NCBI RefSeq assembly: GCF_025399835.1
Contig: NZ_JAODVR010000001.1
Span: forward strand, 1 to 64,000
Length of the DNA stretch: 64,000 nt
Source of the DNA: Haloarchaeobius sp. HME9146
GTDB taxonomy: Archaea; Halobacteriota; Halobacteria; Halobacteriales; Natrialbaceae
Reading direction: 5' to 3'
Shown: positions 17,642 through 26,940 of the stretch, one piece after another
How the letters are laid out: every line of letters begins with the position of its first letter
Numbering within the stretch: position 1 is the stretch's first letter
The notes under the pieces: generated by a model
What the model saw: only the letters and a program-made list of their open reading frames with translations
Told to the model about the DNA's origin: nothing
The model's database searches: none
Position numbers and translations under genes: made by a program

Positions 17642-18799
17642 TCACAGACCCAGGCCAGTACTGTACTCCAGCGTCCCGAATCCGGTCCCCAGCGACTCGC
17701 TGTCGATCGGCGTCCCACCGACGCGTCCGGCGAGGCCGGTCATCCGGAACATGAACTCGTTGTAACTCCAGTGCGACGCGAGCCGACCACCGAGTCTCGG
17801 CCGGTCGAGCCAGTTCCGCGCATGGCCGTAGGTCCGGGCGACGAACCGCACGTAATCGCCCGCCTCGTTCTCGACGCGAACGTCGAAGTCGGGGTGCTCG
17901 CCGCTACCCAGCAGTGGTTCGACGGTCATCCTGTCGAACTCGACGTGCCCTTCCTTCGTGCCCCAGTTCCAGAACCCGTTCTGTCGAAGGGGTATCGTCA
18001 GGCGTTCGAGTCTGTCCGAGGAGAAGAACTTGTAGCCCCGTCGGAACACGTGTGGCCCGATGAACGGGATCAACACGGAGAACGAGGTCCCGTCCGGGAA
18101 TATCGCCCAGATCCACTTCCAGGGCATCAGCGGCATGTCGAAACACACGCGCTGGAAGTAACACGAGCCGGACAGCGTCTCGGGGCCGTCGGGCAGGTCG
18201 AACTCCCCTTCGAACTCCATCTGCCGCCAGGCCACGACCTCGGCACCACCCAGTGGTGTGTCGATATCCAGCGAGTGGTGTGGTGCGGTCATCTTCGAGT
18301 CGAGGTCGCCCCACGCCTCGAACTCCGCCTCGGCGTCGTCACCGATGACGTGGGCTCGCAGCCCGAGGCGGTCCGAGAGCGCTGAAATCTCGCTTCCGCG
18401 TCTGGTTCCGTCCTCGCGGTCTGCCCAGGCGTCGAGACGCTGGTCCTCGCGGGAGAGCACCGCTTCGGCTGGTTGCCTGACTACGTGGTCGTGGACCTGG
18501 TCCTCGTCGCCGGCCCAGCCGACCGTCGTCGCGTTGAATCTGTCCACACCGTCGGCGACGGGGCGGTCGGCGTCCATTCCGTTGGGCGGGAGGTCGTTCA
18601 CACGTGACTCGTCACCCACACAGGCAGCTATCGAGAACATGAGCTGTCTCGGACCGTACCCCTCCTCGCCCTCCGGGAACAGGATGAAGAACCACCAGGA
18701 CGAGGACGTTCCGTTCTGTCGCTCGGGGTTCTGCCACCATATCTTCTCGAAAACACGCCGGTGTTCGGCGAGGGTCCTGTCGGCGAACGCGTCGGTCAT
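17642..18799 (-). CDS. Unrecognised protein, possibly lipocalin-like (CrtC/AttH type)
   Basis: A 385-residue protein starting at ATG 18799 (MTDAFADRTLAEHRRVFEKI). There is no signal peptide. It is unusually rich in Trp and aromatic beta-strands: SSSWWFFILFPEGEEG near residue 35, then PWKWIWAIFPDGTSF, GFWNWGTKEGHVEFDRM and RLASHWSYNEFMF. The SWWFF motif, an internal repeat of such strands and the length recall the lipocalin-like fold of the CrtC/AttH family (carotenoid hydratase-related). This is a weak impression from pattern only. It could equally be an uncharacterised haloarchaeal family. It lies at the border of the accessory stretch. Confidence 0.7.
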   Translation of the reverse strand: MTDAFADRTLAEHRRVFEKIWWQNPERQNGTSSSWWFFILFPEGEEGYGPRQLMFSIAACVGDESRVNDLPPNGMDADRPVADGVDRFNATTVGWAGDEDQVHDHVVRQPAEAVLSREDQRLDAWADREDGTRRGSEISALSDRLGLRAHVIGDDAEAEFEAWGDLDSKMTAPHHSLDIDTPLGGAEVVAWRQMEFEGEFDLPDGPETLSGSCYFQRVCFDMPLMPWKWIWAIFPDGTSFSVLIPFIGPHVFRRGYKFFSSDRLERLTIPLRQNGFWNWGTKEGHVEFDRMTVEPLLGSGEHPDFDVRVENEAGDYVRFVARTYGHARNWLDRPRLGGRLASHWSYNEFMFRMTGLAGRVGGTPIDSESLGTGFGTLEYSTGLGL

Positions 18800-18953
18800 T
18801 GGCTTACCTCCTGCTGGGGCGCTCAAATAAGCCGTGCATCGGTGCTGGGATTCCATCGATTATTCGGGCGGCTCGATGCAATGGTCGAAACACGCGAACG
18901 AACCGCAAGCCCAGCGAAAACCGGACAGAAAGCGAACCCGCAAGCGAACCCGA

Positions 18954-20747
18954 TTAAATCAGTTCGGCCATCTCGTCGAGGTACTCGCCGTACACGTCGA
19001 GTGCGGCCTGCACGGGTTCTTTGGTGCCCATGTCGACACCGGCACCCTGCAGCAGTTCGAGCGGGTACTCCCGCGAACCCTTCGAGAGGAAGTTCAGGTA
19101 GTCGTCTGCGGCCTCGTCGTCGTCGGGGTCGAGGATCTTCTGGCTGAGCGCGACGGCGGCCGAGATACCAGTTGCATACTGGTACACGTAGAACGAATAA
19201 TAGAAGTGGGGAATCCGCATCCACTCCCGTTCGATGTGCTCGTCGACGTTCGCGGGTTCGTAGAACTCGCGCTTGAGGTCGCCGTACACCTGGTCGACCG
19301 CGTCGGGGGTGAGCGCCTCGCCCTCCTCGACGAGCTTGTGGGTCTGGTGCTCGAAGTCCGCGAACATGGTCTGGCGGTACAGCGTCGACCGGAAGCGCTC
19401 GAGGTACTCGTTGAGGACGTGGCGGCGGAACGTCTCGTCCTCGACGGTGTCCAGCAGGTGCTGGGTGAGCAGCGCCTCGTTGACCGTGCTGGCCACCTCG
19501 GCCACGAAGATCTCGTAGCCGGAGTAGACGTAGGGCTGTTCCTGCTTGGTGTACTGGCTGTGCATGGAGTGTCCCAGCTCGTGGGCCAGCGTGAACATGC
19601 TCGAGATGTCGTCCTGCCAGTTCATCAGGATGAACGGCTGGGTGTCGTAGGTGCCGCCGGAGTACGCGCCCGACTGCTTGCCCTTGTTCTCGTACACGTC
19701 GACCCAGCGGGAGTCGAGACCTTCCTGGACGCGCTCCTGGTACTCTTCGCCGAGTGCACCGAGGGCTTCGACGGTCCACTCACACGCCTGCTCGTAGGAG
19801 ATGTCGGGGCTCTCGGTCTCGGTCATCGGCATGTAGAGGTCCCACATCTCGACCTGGTCGACGCCGAGGGCCTCACCCTTCAACTCGGTGTGCCGGTGGA
19901 GCTTGTCGAGGTTCTCGCGGACCGATTCGAGGAGGTTGTCGTACACCTCGACCGGGACGTTGGGGCCGTCGAGGGCGGCCTCGCGGGCGGTGTCGTAGTA
20001 GCGGGCCTGTGCGGTCTTCACGTCGGCCTTCACCGCGTTCTTGTACGCCGCGGCGACCGTGTTTCGCACGTCCGCCCAGTCCTCGTAGAAGGACTCGTGG
20101 ACGGTCTGGCGGAACTCGCGGTCCTGGTTCTTGAGCAGGGTGGTGAAGTTGTTCTGGGTGATCTGGACCGAACTCCCGTCGGGCTTCTCGACGGTGGGGA
20201 ACTCCATGTCGGCGTTGGCGAGCATGTTGTACACCTCGCTCGTGCCGCCGGTGACCTCACTGAGTTCTGCGAGCAGCTCCTCGACCTCGGCCGAGCGCGT
20301 GTGTTCTTTCATCCGGAGCACGTCGTCGAGGTAGTGCTCGTAGGTTTCCAGGCCCTCGGTCGACTCGACCATCGCCGATATCTCCTCGCGGGTGGCGGAC
20401 TGGATCTCGGGGTCGATGAACGACGCGGCGCTGGAGGCGTCGGAGGAGAGCGACTGCGCACGGGCGGTGAACGCCTGGTACTGCTGGTTCGTGGTGTCCT
20501 CGTCCTTGCGCATGCGGGCGTAGGAGTACACCATGGACACCTCGCGCATGATATCGTCGCGGAGCTGGAGGACCGAATAGAGCGTCTCGCCGTCGTCGGT
20601 GACCTGCCCCTCGTACTGCTCGAGGTCGTCGAGTCGTGACTGCACCGTCTCGAACGCCTCCTCCCACTCCTCGTCTGTCGCGTAGATAGACTCGAGGTCC
20701 CACGTGTACTCGGTGTCTATCTCGGACCGTTCGGGGACTGAACTCAT
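18954..20747 (-). CDS. pepF: Oligoendopeptidase F
   Basis: PepF is a cytoplasmic zinc metallopeptidase of family M3 that degrades short peptides. The 597-residue protein starts at ATG 20747 (MSSVPERSEIDTEYTWDLES). It has the family N-terminal helical domain and the zinc motif HELGHSMH near residue 390, with the third ligand expected in the following VAEVASTVNEALL segment. The C-terminal part is conserved (FYYSFYVYQYATG). Length is normal for PepF. An extended start 27 codons upstream is unlikely because it lacks the acidic character. It probably has its own promoter in the 290 bp spacer upstream. Confidence 0.95.
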   Translation of the reverse strand: MSSVPERSEIDTEYTWDLESIYATDEEWEEAFETVQSRLDDLEQYEGQVTDDGETLYSVLQLRDDIMREVSMVYSYARMRKDEDTTNQQYQAFTARAQSLSSDASSAASFIDPEIQSATREEISAMVESTEGLETYEHYLDDVLRMKEHTRSAEVEELLAELSEVTGGTSEVYNMLANADMEFPTVEKPDGSSVQITQNNFTTLLKNQDREFRQTVHESFYEDWADVRNTVAAAYKNAVKADVKTAQARYYDTAREAALDGPNVPVEVYDNLLESVRENLDKLHRHTELKGEALGVDQVEMWDLYMPMTETESPDISYEQACEWTVEALGALGEEYQERVQEGLDSRWVDVYENKGKQSGAYSGGTYDTQPFILMNWQDDISSMFTLAHELGHSMHSQYTKQEQPYVYSGYEIFVAEVASTVNEALLTQHLLDTVEDETFRRHVLNEYLERFRSTLYRQTMFADFEHQTHKLVEEGEALTPDAVDQVYGDLKREFYEPANVDEHIEREWMRIPHFYYSFYVYQYATGISAAVALSQKILDPDDDEAADDYLNFLSKGSREYPLELLQGAGVDMGTKEPVQAALDVYGEYLDEMAELI

Positions 20748-21036
20748 GGCACTGGCTTCGAATCGAAACGAGGTAAGCCTTGCCAACCAGCGTCCGCTGC
20801 GGGTCGGCGAGAACGGGATCTGTCGCAAGGGTCAGGCGATGGGAGAAGCGGACCGAGCCCGGGAGCGCCGACGTGGCACGATGCCAGGTCGACCGCGTGA
20901 GACCCGCTCGCGGCGGTGTCGGGTGGGAGCGGTCCAAGCGCGAATGGTTCGCTGTGGGGTGAGGGGGTGCCTCTGGGTGCCAGTGGGGTGATGGGTGGGT
21001 GTTCGGGAGTTCGTCCCGCGGTGGGATGACGCTCGG

Positions 21037-21222
21037 TCAGGAGTTCTCGAACCAGGACCGGATTCCACATTCCGGGCAGCTGAGGGTGTCGACGGTGGGC
21101 TCGTCGGACTCGAAGCTGGTCCCGCAGACCCGACAGTCGTAGTGGTAGTGGCGCTCCTCGGACTCGGACTCGAACGCGGTCTTCAGGGACTGGAGTACGG
21201 TCATCATGCCACGTTTCTCCAT
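21037..21222 (-). CDS. Small zinc-ribbon protein
   Basis: A 61-residue protein starting MEKRGMMTVLQSLKTAFESE, then a two-knuckle zinc ribbon: CRVC and CPEC, 20 residues apart. The start of the ribbon contains HYHYDCRVCGTSF. Stand-alone zinc ribbons of this sort are abundant in haloarchaea and are often nucleic-acid or protein-binding adapters, but this one has no assigned role. An alternative start is Met6 or Met7. It is divergent from the M28 peptidase gene. Confidence 0.8.
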   Translation of the reverse strand: MEKRGMMTVLQSLKTAFESESEERHYHYDCRVCGTSFESDEPTVDTLSCPECGIRSWFENS

Positions 21223-21455
21223 GGTCGCTCGGGGAGTATGAACCCCTGAATCCGTTCGCGAAGTTCATGCTCTCTCACTGGATTGTCCGCCCCTGTTGCG
21301 CTCTGTTTCATCGGAGCGAACGCCCGGTAGAAACTATCTACGCAGCGAATCTCCGTCCCGACAGTTCCATACGTTCCCCCGACAGTTTCGGTTTTCCCAG
21401 TCGGTTCATGCGTCTCACACCCAAGGTTTTCCCCCCACCCCACCCACCACCAGGT

Positions 21456-22760
21456 ATGACCGATATCGATGCGGTGCTCGGGCGGCTCTGGCGCGACGAG
21501 ACCCCCTGGCAGTTCCTGACCGCACTCTGTGAACTCGAGGACCGACTCGCGGGACATCCCGGGGAGGCCCGGGCCGCGGCCCTCGTCGTCGACGCGTTCG
21601 CGGACGCTGGCGTCGCGACCCTCACGCACGAGACCTCGCCGATCACCCGCTGGTCACGAGGCCACACCGAGTTCGCGGTCACCGACCCGGTCGAACGCAC
21701 CTTCGAGGCGGTCGCGCTCCCGTACTCGCCCGCGGGCGAGACGAACGCCCGACTGGTCGACGTTGGCCACGGAACACCGGCCGAGATAGCGGCGGCAGAC
21801 CTCGACGGCGCGGTCGCGCTCGCGAGCACCACGACCCCCAGCGACCAGCGGTTCGTCCACCGCATGGAGAAGTACGGGCACGCAGCAGAGGCGGGTGCCG
21901 ACGCGTTCGTCTTCGCGAACCACAAGCCCGGCCAGTTGCCGCCGACCGGCTCGCTCCGGTTCGACGAGGAGGGTGCCATCCCGGGCGTCGGCGTCTCCTA
22001 CGAGACGGGCGAGTGGCTCGGGGAGTACGCCGAGCGCGACGGCTCGGTCCGCCTGTCGGTCGACGCGAGCACGGATGCGGGCGAAACCCACGTCGTCCAC
22101 GGGACCCTGGGCCCCGACACCGACGAGGAGATTCTGGTGCTGGCGCACTTCGACGCCCACGACGTGGGGGAGGGCGCGCTCGACAACGGCTGTGGCATCG
22201 CTGTCGTCGTCGCGCTGGCCCGGGCACTCGCCGCCGTCGACCTCGACTGTCGAGTGCGTGTCGCCGGCGTCGGTGGCGAGGAGGTCGGCCTGCTCGGGAG
22301 CGAGGCGCTGGCGGAGCGTCTCGACACCGACCGCATCCGCGCCGTGGTCAACGTCGACGGGGCGGGCCGCCACCGCGACCTCGTGGCCTACACCCACGCA
22401 CACCCGGAGCTGGAGACGGTCGCCGCCGAGCTCGCCGACCGGACCGACCGCCCGGTCCACGTACGGCCCGACCCACACCCATGGAGCGACCACTGGCCGT
22501 TCTTGCGCGCTGGTGTGCCATCCTTGCAACTCCACTCCGAGAGTGGCGAGCGTGGCCGCGGCGTGACGCACACGCGAGCCGACACGAGAGACAAGGCAGA
22601 TTCCCGAACGTTACGGGAACACGCCATGCTCACCTGCTTACTTGTACGTTCCCTGGCGTGTAGAAACTTCAGTCGCCTGGGGACTGAATCGCTCCACGAC
22701 GCGCTCCGGGAGCAGTCGTTCGAACCGGGGATGCGGGCCGCGGGTATCTGGCCCGAGTAA
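21456..22760 (+). CDS. M28-family zinc peptidase
   Basis: A 434-residue peptidase of family M28 (aminopeptidase Y/S-like), which removes N-terminal residues from peptides using two zinc ions. The metal-binding pattern is HFDAHD (His231, Asp233), LDNGCG, the catalytic EE in VGGEEVGLLG, VNVDGAGRH and a late His in GVTHTRADTRD. A PA-like insertion lies before the catalytic core (about 90-190). I start at ATG 21456 (MTDIDAVLGRLW); the longer frame upstream is unlike coding sequence. No signal peptide is visible, so the enzyme is probably cytoplasmic. The last 40 residues contain two cysteines and look family-specific. Confidence 0.9.
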   Translation: MTDIDAVLGRLWRDETPWQFLTALCELEDRLAGHPGEARAAALVVDAFADAGVATLTHETSPITRWSRGHTEFAVTDPVERTFEAVALPYSPAGETNARLVDVGHGTPAEIAAADLDGAVALASTTTPSDQRFVHRMEKYGHAAEAGADAFVFANHKPGQLPPTGSLRFDEEGAIPGVGVSYETGEWLGEYAERDGSVRLSVDASTDAGETHVVHGTLGPDTDEEILVLAHFDAHDVGEGALDNGCGIAVVVALARALAAVDLDCRVRVAGVGGEEVGLLGSEALAERLDTDRIRAVVNVDGAGRHRDLVAYTHAHPELETVAAELADRTDRPVHVRPDPHPWSDHWPFLRAGVPSLQLHSESGERGRGVTHTRADTRDKADSRTLREHAMLTCLLVRSLACRNFSRLGTESLHDALREQSFEPGMRAAGIWPE

Positions 22761-23008
22761 GGTGGTTTCTGGTTGGTTACGTTACTGAGCCACAGACACT
22801 AACCTACCGACCCCTCATAGACTTTCTACGAATCTCCTCAAGGTTTTTATCGATTACGTAGTTGACTACTTACAACAACCACACAGGTCTGTTGAGTTAT
22901 CCTTACTATCTAACCCAGCCGTAGTTACTGATGCGAAACGACAACTTGCCCACGTGCAGGGGGGTGCACGGTAATGCGTTGTCGGTACACGACAGCGCGA
23001 CACATATA

Positions 23009-24109
23009 ATGAGCAAACACAACAACGCTGTAAACAGACGTACTGTTCTGACGACACTCGGTATCGGGGGGGCCGCACTGGTCGGTGGTGTCGGGACCGC
23101 CTCCGCGCGCGGACGCTACGGTCGCCGCGGCTTCTACGGCCCGACGGCGGACCCCTGTGGCACGTGTGCCCCAGAACCCGTATGCGAGCCGCTGTGTGAA
23201 CCCGAGCCCGTGTGCGAGCCCACGGTGAAGTACATCGTCGACATCTGCAACACCACGTGTGGGCAGGCATGGACCCCGCCCGCGCTGGCGATCCACAGCC
23301 GCTTCGCCAAGCTGTTCCAGGTCGGCAGCGAGGCGTGCCCCGAGCTCGCCGCGCTCGCGAAGAACGCGGACCTCGGCCCGATGATCAACACGCTGGGCGT
23401 CAGCGCCGAGGACGGCACCGACATCTTCGCGTTCGACATCGGTGACGACGTCGTCATGTCGACCACCGACCCGCTCAACACCGGGATATCGAACAAGACG
23501 ACCATCGAGATCGAAGCGCCGATGCGCTACTCGGTGCTCTCGATGGCCGCGATGATGCTCGCGACCAACGACGGGTTCGCCGGCGTCGACTCCATCCGCA
23601 TGCCTCGCGGGCCGGGTGAGGTCGTCAGCGCACCCATCTTCGCGTACGACGCGGGTGTGGAGTGCAACAGTGAGAAGGCCGCCGACCTCGTGCAGGAGGC
23701 GTTCCTGTTCACCGACGTCGTCTCCAGCGGTACCCAGGCGACCTCGGAGCAGGACCTCACCTGCAACGCCGAGGGCTTCGTCCACCACCACCAGGGCATC
23801 CTGGGCCTGTGCGACCTCGACTGCGTCAAGCACGGCTGGGACGGCCCCGTTGGGACCATCACCATCACGATGGAAGCGCCCGACCCGTGTGCCGACGTCG
23901 ACCCGTGCGCAGACCCCTGCGCCGACGTCGACCCGTGTGCAGTCGACCCGTGTGCAGACGTCGATCCCTGCGCGGTCGACCCGTGCGCTGACGTCGACCC
24001 GTGTGCAGTCGACCCCTGTGCCGACGTCGACCCATGCGCGACCAACACCTGCCCCAGTGGCCTGAAGAAGAAGAAGCAGACCCGCACCATGCGGCGTGGC
24101 TACTACTGA
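23009..24109 (+). CDS. Tat-secreted spondin-domain protein with Cys-rich repeats
   Basis: A 366-residue secreted protein. Tat signal NRRTVLTTLGIGGAALVGG (about 9-27) precedes a Cys-rich segment (DPCGTC, VCEPLCEPEPVCEP, residues 50-70). A spondin_N-like domain follows (about 90-285), recognised from PALAIHSRFAKLFQVG and LSMAAMMLATNDGFAGVDSI. Residues 292-348 are tandem repeats of DPCADVDPCAV with 11 cysteines. A basic tail KKKKQTRTMRRGYY ends the protein. An upstream in-frame ATG at 22931 would also be open but would bury the signal peptide. I infer a disulfide-linked surface or extracellular protein; partner unknown. This many cysteines is unusual for haloarchaeal exported proteins. Confidence 0.82.
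   Translation: MSKHNNAVNRRTVLTTLGIGGAALVGGVGTASARGRYGRRGFYGPTADPCGTCAPEPVCEPLCEPEPVCEPTVKYIVDICNTTCGQAWTPPALAIHSRFAKLFQVGSEACPELAALAKNADLGPMINTLGVSAEDGTDIFAFDIGDDVVMSTTDPLNTGISNKTTIEIEAPMRYSVLSMAAMMLATNDGFAGVDSIRMPRGPGEVVSAPIFAYDAGVECNSEKAADLVQEAFLFTDVVSSGTQATSEQDLTCNAEGFVHHHQGILGLCDLDCVKHGWDGPVGTITITMEAPDPCADVDPCADPCADVDPCAVDPCADVDPCAVDPCADVDPCAVDPCADVDPCATNTCPSGLKKKKQTRTMRRGYY
23882..24049 (+). repeat. Coding tandem repeat (DPCADVDPCAV units)
   Basis: About five in-frame units of roughly 33 bp encode C-A-D-V-D-P-C-A-V-D-P. The first unit is one residue short (CADVDPCADP). Codons vary between units (TGT or TGC for Cys, GTC or GTG nearby), so the array is not a very recent perfect duplication. 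All copies keep their cysteines, which argues for selection on the protein. Confidence 0.8.
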
Positions 24110-24277
24110 GCCACCGAGGTAACGACCGAACCGGTCTCGGGCGGGCCGTCACCCGCGCGAGCCGCCGACGGGCCAGGTAACCCATCCATCCAGTCTGCCA
24201 TTCGGGACACTCGACTGCTGTCCGGGTGACCCACCTCCGGGAGACCCGCCCGTCGCGTTCGCTGTCGTCTCCGTACA

Positions 24278-25105
24278 TCATCCGTCGTTCTCCGTTTTCT
24301 CCACCGCTGTTTCCACACATCCGGCAGCCCTGGCTCTGGTCGCCGCATCGGCACGCTTCGTCTCGAACACGTCCTGGACACTCTCGACCCCGCGAGCGTC
24401 GCGCTCGAAGACCACCCTCGGATACGTGGCATCGACCAGCACTAGCCCCACCGGCGACGCCGGCGGGATACCCTCGTGGCCGGGCAGCGGCTCCGGATCG
24501 AGGACCCGGTCGACCTTCGAGAGTGGGGCCGCCCCGGTCGCGACCGCCCGGACGAGCGACCCGAGCCGGCGGACCAGTTCCCAGAGGAAGCCGTCGGCAC
24601 GAACCGAGAATACGAGGAACTCGCCGTCGCCCTCGACCGTGGCGGTCTCCAGCGTCCTGACCGTGTCGTCTTTCGAGGTGGCGGTCAGGTTCGCGAAGTC
24701 GTGCGTGCCAGCCAGCTTCGCCATCGCCGCGCTCGCCAGTTCGGGGTCGGCACCCGGCGCGTAGAGGTGGCACTCGTACGCCCGGCTCGTCGCGTCGTAG
24801 GTCGCGTGGAAGTCGTCGGGCACGTCGGCACTCGCCCAGGCGCGGACGTGGGCCGGGAGCTGCCCGTTGAACGCTCGCGGCGTCAGCCAGTCCGGGCACT
24901 CGAACGCGACGGTCTGGGCGACCGCCGAGACGCCCGCGTCGGTCCGGCCCGCCGCCGCGTAGCCCTCGGGGACCTCGTCGGGCGCGTCGATGATACCCAA
25001 CTCGCAAAGGGCGTCGAACAGGGCCGACTCGACGGTCGGCACGTCCGGCTGGCGCTGGAAACCGTGGTAGGGGCGACCGTCGTAGGCGATGCGGAACGCG
25101 CGCAT
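24278..25105 (-). CDS. truA: tRNA pseudouridine synthase TruA
   Basis: TruA makes pseudouridine at positions 38-40 of the tRNA anticodon arm. The 275-residue protein starts at ATG 25105 (MRAFRIAYDGRPYHGFQRQP). It contains the catalytic aspartate in AAGRTDAGVSA (Asp56), and the FVFSVRADGFLW-like segment with WELVRRLGSL expected for the second half. A short charged C-terminal extension follows. A longer frame continues upstream into the neighbouring membrane-protein gene on a different frame and is not real. Frequently neighbours hisS in haloarchaea, as here. Confidence 0.93.
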   Translation of the reverse strand: MRAFRIAYDGRPYHGFQRQPDVPTVESALFDALCELGIIDAPDEVPEGYAAAGRTDAGVSAVAQTVAFECPDWLTPRAFNGQLPAHVRAWASADVPDDFHATYDATSRAYECHLYAPGADPELASAAMAKLAGTHDFANLTATSKDDTVRTLETATVEGDGEFLVFSVRADGFLWELVRRLGSLVRAVATGAAPLSKVDRVLDPEPLPGHEGIPPASPVGLVLVDATYPRVVFERDARGVESVQDVFETKRADAATRARAAGCVETAVEKTENDG

Positions 25106-25169
25106 TGGCGAGGGTTCGCCGGGCACAGGTTTGTAGCTGGCGCGTTTCGCCGGTGATTCCGTGGGTCCC

Positions 25170-25676
25170 CTACTCGGCAGCCGTGGGCGCGCCCGGCGGC
25201 ACCAGCCACCGCGAGAGTGCGAGCAGTCCCACGTCGAGGAGCGAGAAGGCGAGGCCGACGACAGTCCCGATGGCGAGGGCGAACGCGCCGCCGATACCGA
25301 AGAACAGCAGGAGAACGAGCATCTCGCCGAGGAACGCGAACGCGAGCGTGAGCAGGACACCGAGGAAGAACAGGAGGCCGGTGACGGCACCCCACTTCGC
25401 ACCCGCGGCGACGACGGCCCGTGTCGAGGACCGGTCGGGACCGAACAGCTCGACCGCCCCGAGTACCCGGGTCGTCGTCCACAGCGTCACCGCCCAGAGG
25501 TACAGGAACGCCGCGAACCCGACGACCGTGTTCAGGCCGCCCAGCGGGTCGCCGAGCGCACCCGAGAGGTGCAGACTCGCGACCCCGGCGGCGGTCAGGG
25601 TCGCGGTGTGATACGTCCCGAGACACCACGCCAGCAGCGTCGGCTGTGCTTCGGCGAAGAAGCCCGAGTCAGCCAT
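25170..25676 (-). CDS. Conserved haloarchaeal membrane protein
   Basis: A 168-residue protein with four to five hydrophobic helices. It starts MADSGFFAEAQPTLLAWCLG; the helices include LYLWAVTLWTTTRVLGAVEL, LLFFLGVLLTLAFAFLGEML and FGIGGAFALAIGTVVG. No catalytic motif is visible. It overlaps the upstream gene end by eight bases (25669-25676), so the two are co-translated. Function unknown. Confidence 0.75.
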   Translation of the reverse strand: MADSGFFAEAQPTLLAWCLGTYHTATLTAAGVASLHLSGALGDPLGGLNTVVGFAAFLYLWAVTLWTTTRVLGAVELFGPDRSSTRAVVAAGAKWGAVTGLLFFLGVLLTLAFAFLGEMLVLLLFFGIGGAFALAIGTVVGLAFSLLDVGLLALSRWLVPPGAPTAAE

Positions 25677-26136
25677 GTGCCAGCACCTCCGCCAGCGAGA
25701 GCAACAGCACGAGCACGCCCGCGGTCAGCCCGTAGGCACGCGTGAGGGTGGCTTCCGACCCGGGGAGCCCGAGCCGACGAACCCGGACGACGGCCAGTGA
25801 CCGGGCCATCGAGAACAGGACGAACCCGAGGAGCACCGCCAGTTTCAGCGCGAGGACCGCCCCCCAGCGCGTCTCGGTCGTGGGGACGGCCGGGGCCAGC
25901 GCCCCGAGGTTCCCGACGCCGGTCATTACGACCACGCCGAGGGCTCCCCAGAACAGCCACTCGTAGCTCGCGGCCGTAGGGAGCAAGTGCTCGGCGGTTC
26001 GGTCAGCGTCATCGGTGTCGCGGCTGTCGCGTCGGAACGCCAGCCACACGACGACGGCACCACCAACTAGCACCGTCACCGCCAGCAGGTGTAGCAGACG
26101 CACGAGGAGGGCGGTCGCCTGATGCGAGAGGACCAT
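25669..26136 (-). CDS. CopD-like membrane protein
   Basis: A 155-residue protein with four helices, starting at ATG 26136 (MVLSHQATALLVRLLHLLAV). The pattern is similar to the CopD/DUF2269-type four-helix proteins: LLVRLLHLLAVTVLVGG, a loop, WGALGVVVMTGVGNLG, LALKLAVLLGFVLFSMA, then a final helix. In bacteria CopD takes part in copper uptake; here the usual histidines are partly absent, so function is uncertain. It forms an overlapping pair with 25170-25676. Confidence 0.7.
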   Translation of the reverse strand: MVLSHQATALLVRLLHLLAVTVLVGGAVVVWLAFRRDSRDTDDADRTAEHLLPTAASYEWLFWGALGVVVMTGVGNLGALAPAVPTTETRWGAVLALKLAVLLGFVLFSMARSLAVVRVRRLGLPGSEATLTRAYGLTAGVLVLLLSLAEVLAHG

Positions 26137-26229
26137 GCGCGAAATTGGCGGTGACGTGACAAAGAGATTACCACGACCCCGGGCACACGACCCGGTACGC
26201 TTAGACGCCCGGCCCACGACAGACGGGGT

Positions 26230-26652
26230 ATGGACACGCTTTCGGGGGACGAGGTCGCCGAACTCATCGGCCCGAACCTCGCGGCCGCACTCGGCATCAC
26301 GGACCAGGAGTTCACGGACGCCCAGATAACCGCACTGACCGAAACCTTACAGGAGAGCACGGCCCTGGCGGAATCCGTCGGGGAGGGCGACACCGACAGC
26401 CTCGCCGAACTGTTCACGCCCGAGTTCGTCGCGGCCCACACCGAGTTCGACGACTTCGAGGCCATGCAGGCGGCGAGCCCGTGGGGCGACGACATCGGCG
26501 CGGCGTTCAGTGCCCGGAAGCCAGGCGAAGCCGACGGGCCGGCCACCCAGACGAGTTCGTTCCTCTCGCGCACTACCGAGTTCACGACACCCGGCGCGAT
26601 GGTCCGGGCGGCGGTCATCGACCGGACGAAGCGCAAAGTGGACGCTCTGTAG
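26230..26652 (+). CDS. Conserved haloarchaeal hypothetical protein
   Basis: A 140-residue acidic soluble protein. The sequence starts MDTLSGDEVAELIGPNLAAAL and is mostly helical to residue 90 (LTETLQESTALAESVGEG), then becomes more polar. No cysteines, no signal peptide, and no known motif that I recognise. It is divergent from the CopD-like gene, and its promoter lies in the 93 bp between. It converges on hisS, with repeat copy 5 in between. Confidence 0.65.
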   Translation: MDTLSGDEVAELIGPNLAAALGITDQEFTDAQITALTETLQESTALAESVGEGDTDSLAELFTPEFVAAHTEFDDFEAMQAASPWGDDIGAAFSARKPGEADGPATQTSSFLSRTTEFTTPGAMVRAAVIDRTKRKVDAL

Positions 26653-26730
26653 CTGCGGTTTCTGTTCTGGTTTCCAGTGCTCTAGACTGGAGTTCATCTG
26701 CTGAATCGACTGCTTCCGCGGCCGATTCGA

Positions 26731-26890
26731 CGACTCGCGCTGGTGGCAATGGAACCGCAACCGCACAGCACCGCCCCGCACCACAGCCTCCCCAGCCGAT
26801 TCCGGTGCTCGGCTCCGCCTGCGCTTCTCATCCCTCGCGCGATAACGCGACACCTCTCACTGTCGTTCGAGGGTCGCTGTCTCGCGCGCC
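26731..26890 (-). repeat. Dispersed GC-rich repeat, copy 5
   Basis: Read on the minus strand, it contains CGCGCGAGGGATGAGAAGCG, then CGGAATCGGCTGGGGAGG, GTGGTGCGGGGCGGTGC and GGTTCCATTGCCACCAGCGC. It shares the core of all other copies but has lost the hairpin-bearing left part. It lies between convergent genes (26652 and 26941). Confidence 0.8.
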
Positions 26891-26940
26891 ACGGCTACTG
26901 GTCGGGAAAAGCCGAAGAATCGAAGAGAGATTCGAGTCGC

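Noticed and set aside
18834-20639. Open frame of 601 codons opposite pepF
   Set aside because: Antisense shadow of a clear M3 peptidase gene; no domain is recognisable.
23882-24049. Possible non-coding tandem repeat
   Set aside because: Units are in frame, keep cysteines despite codon changes, and belong to the spondin-domain protein.
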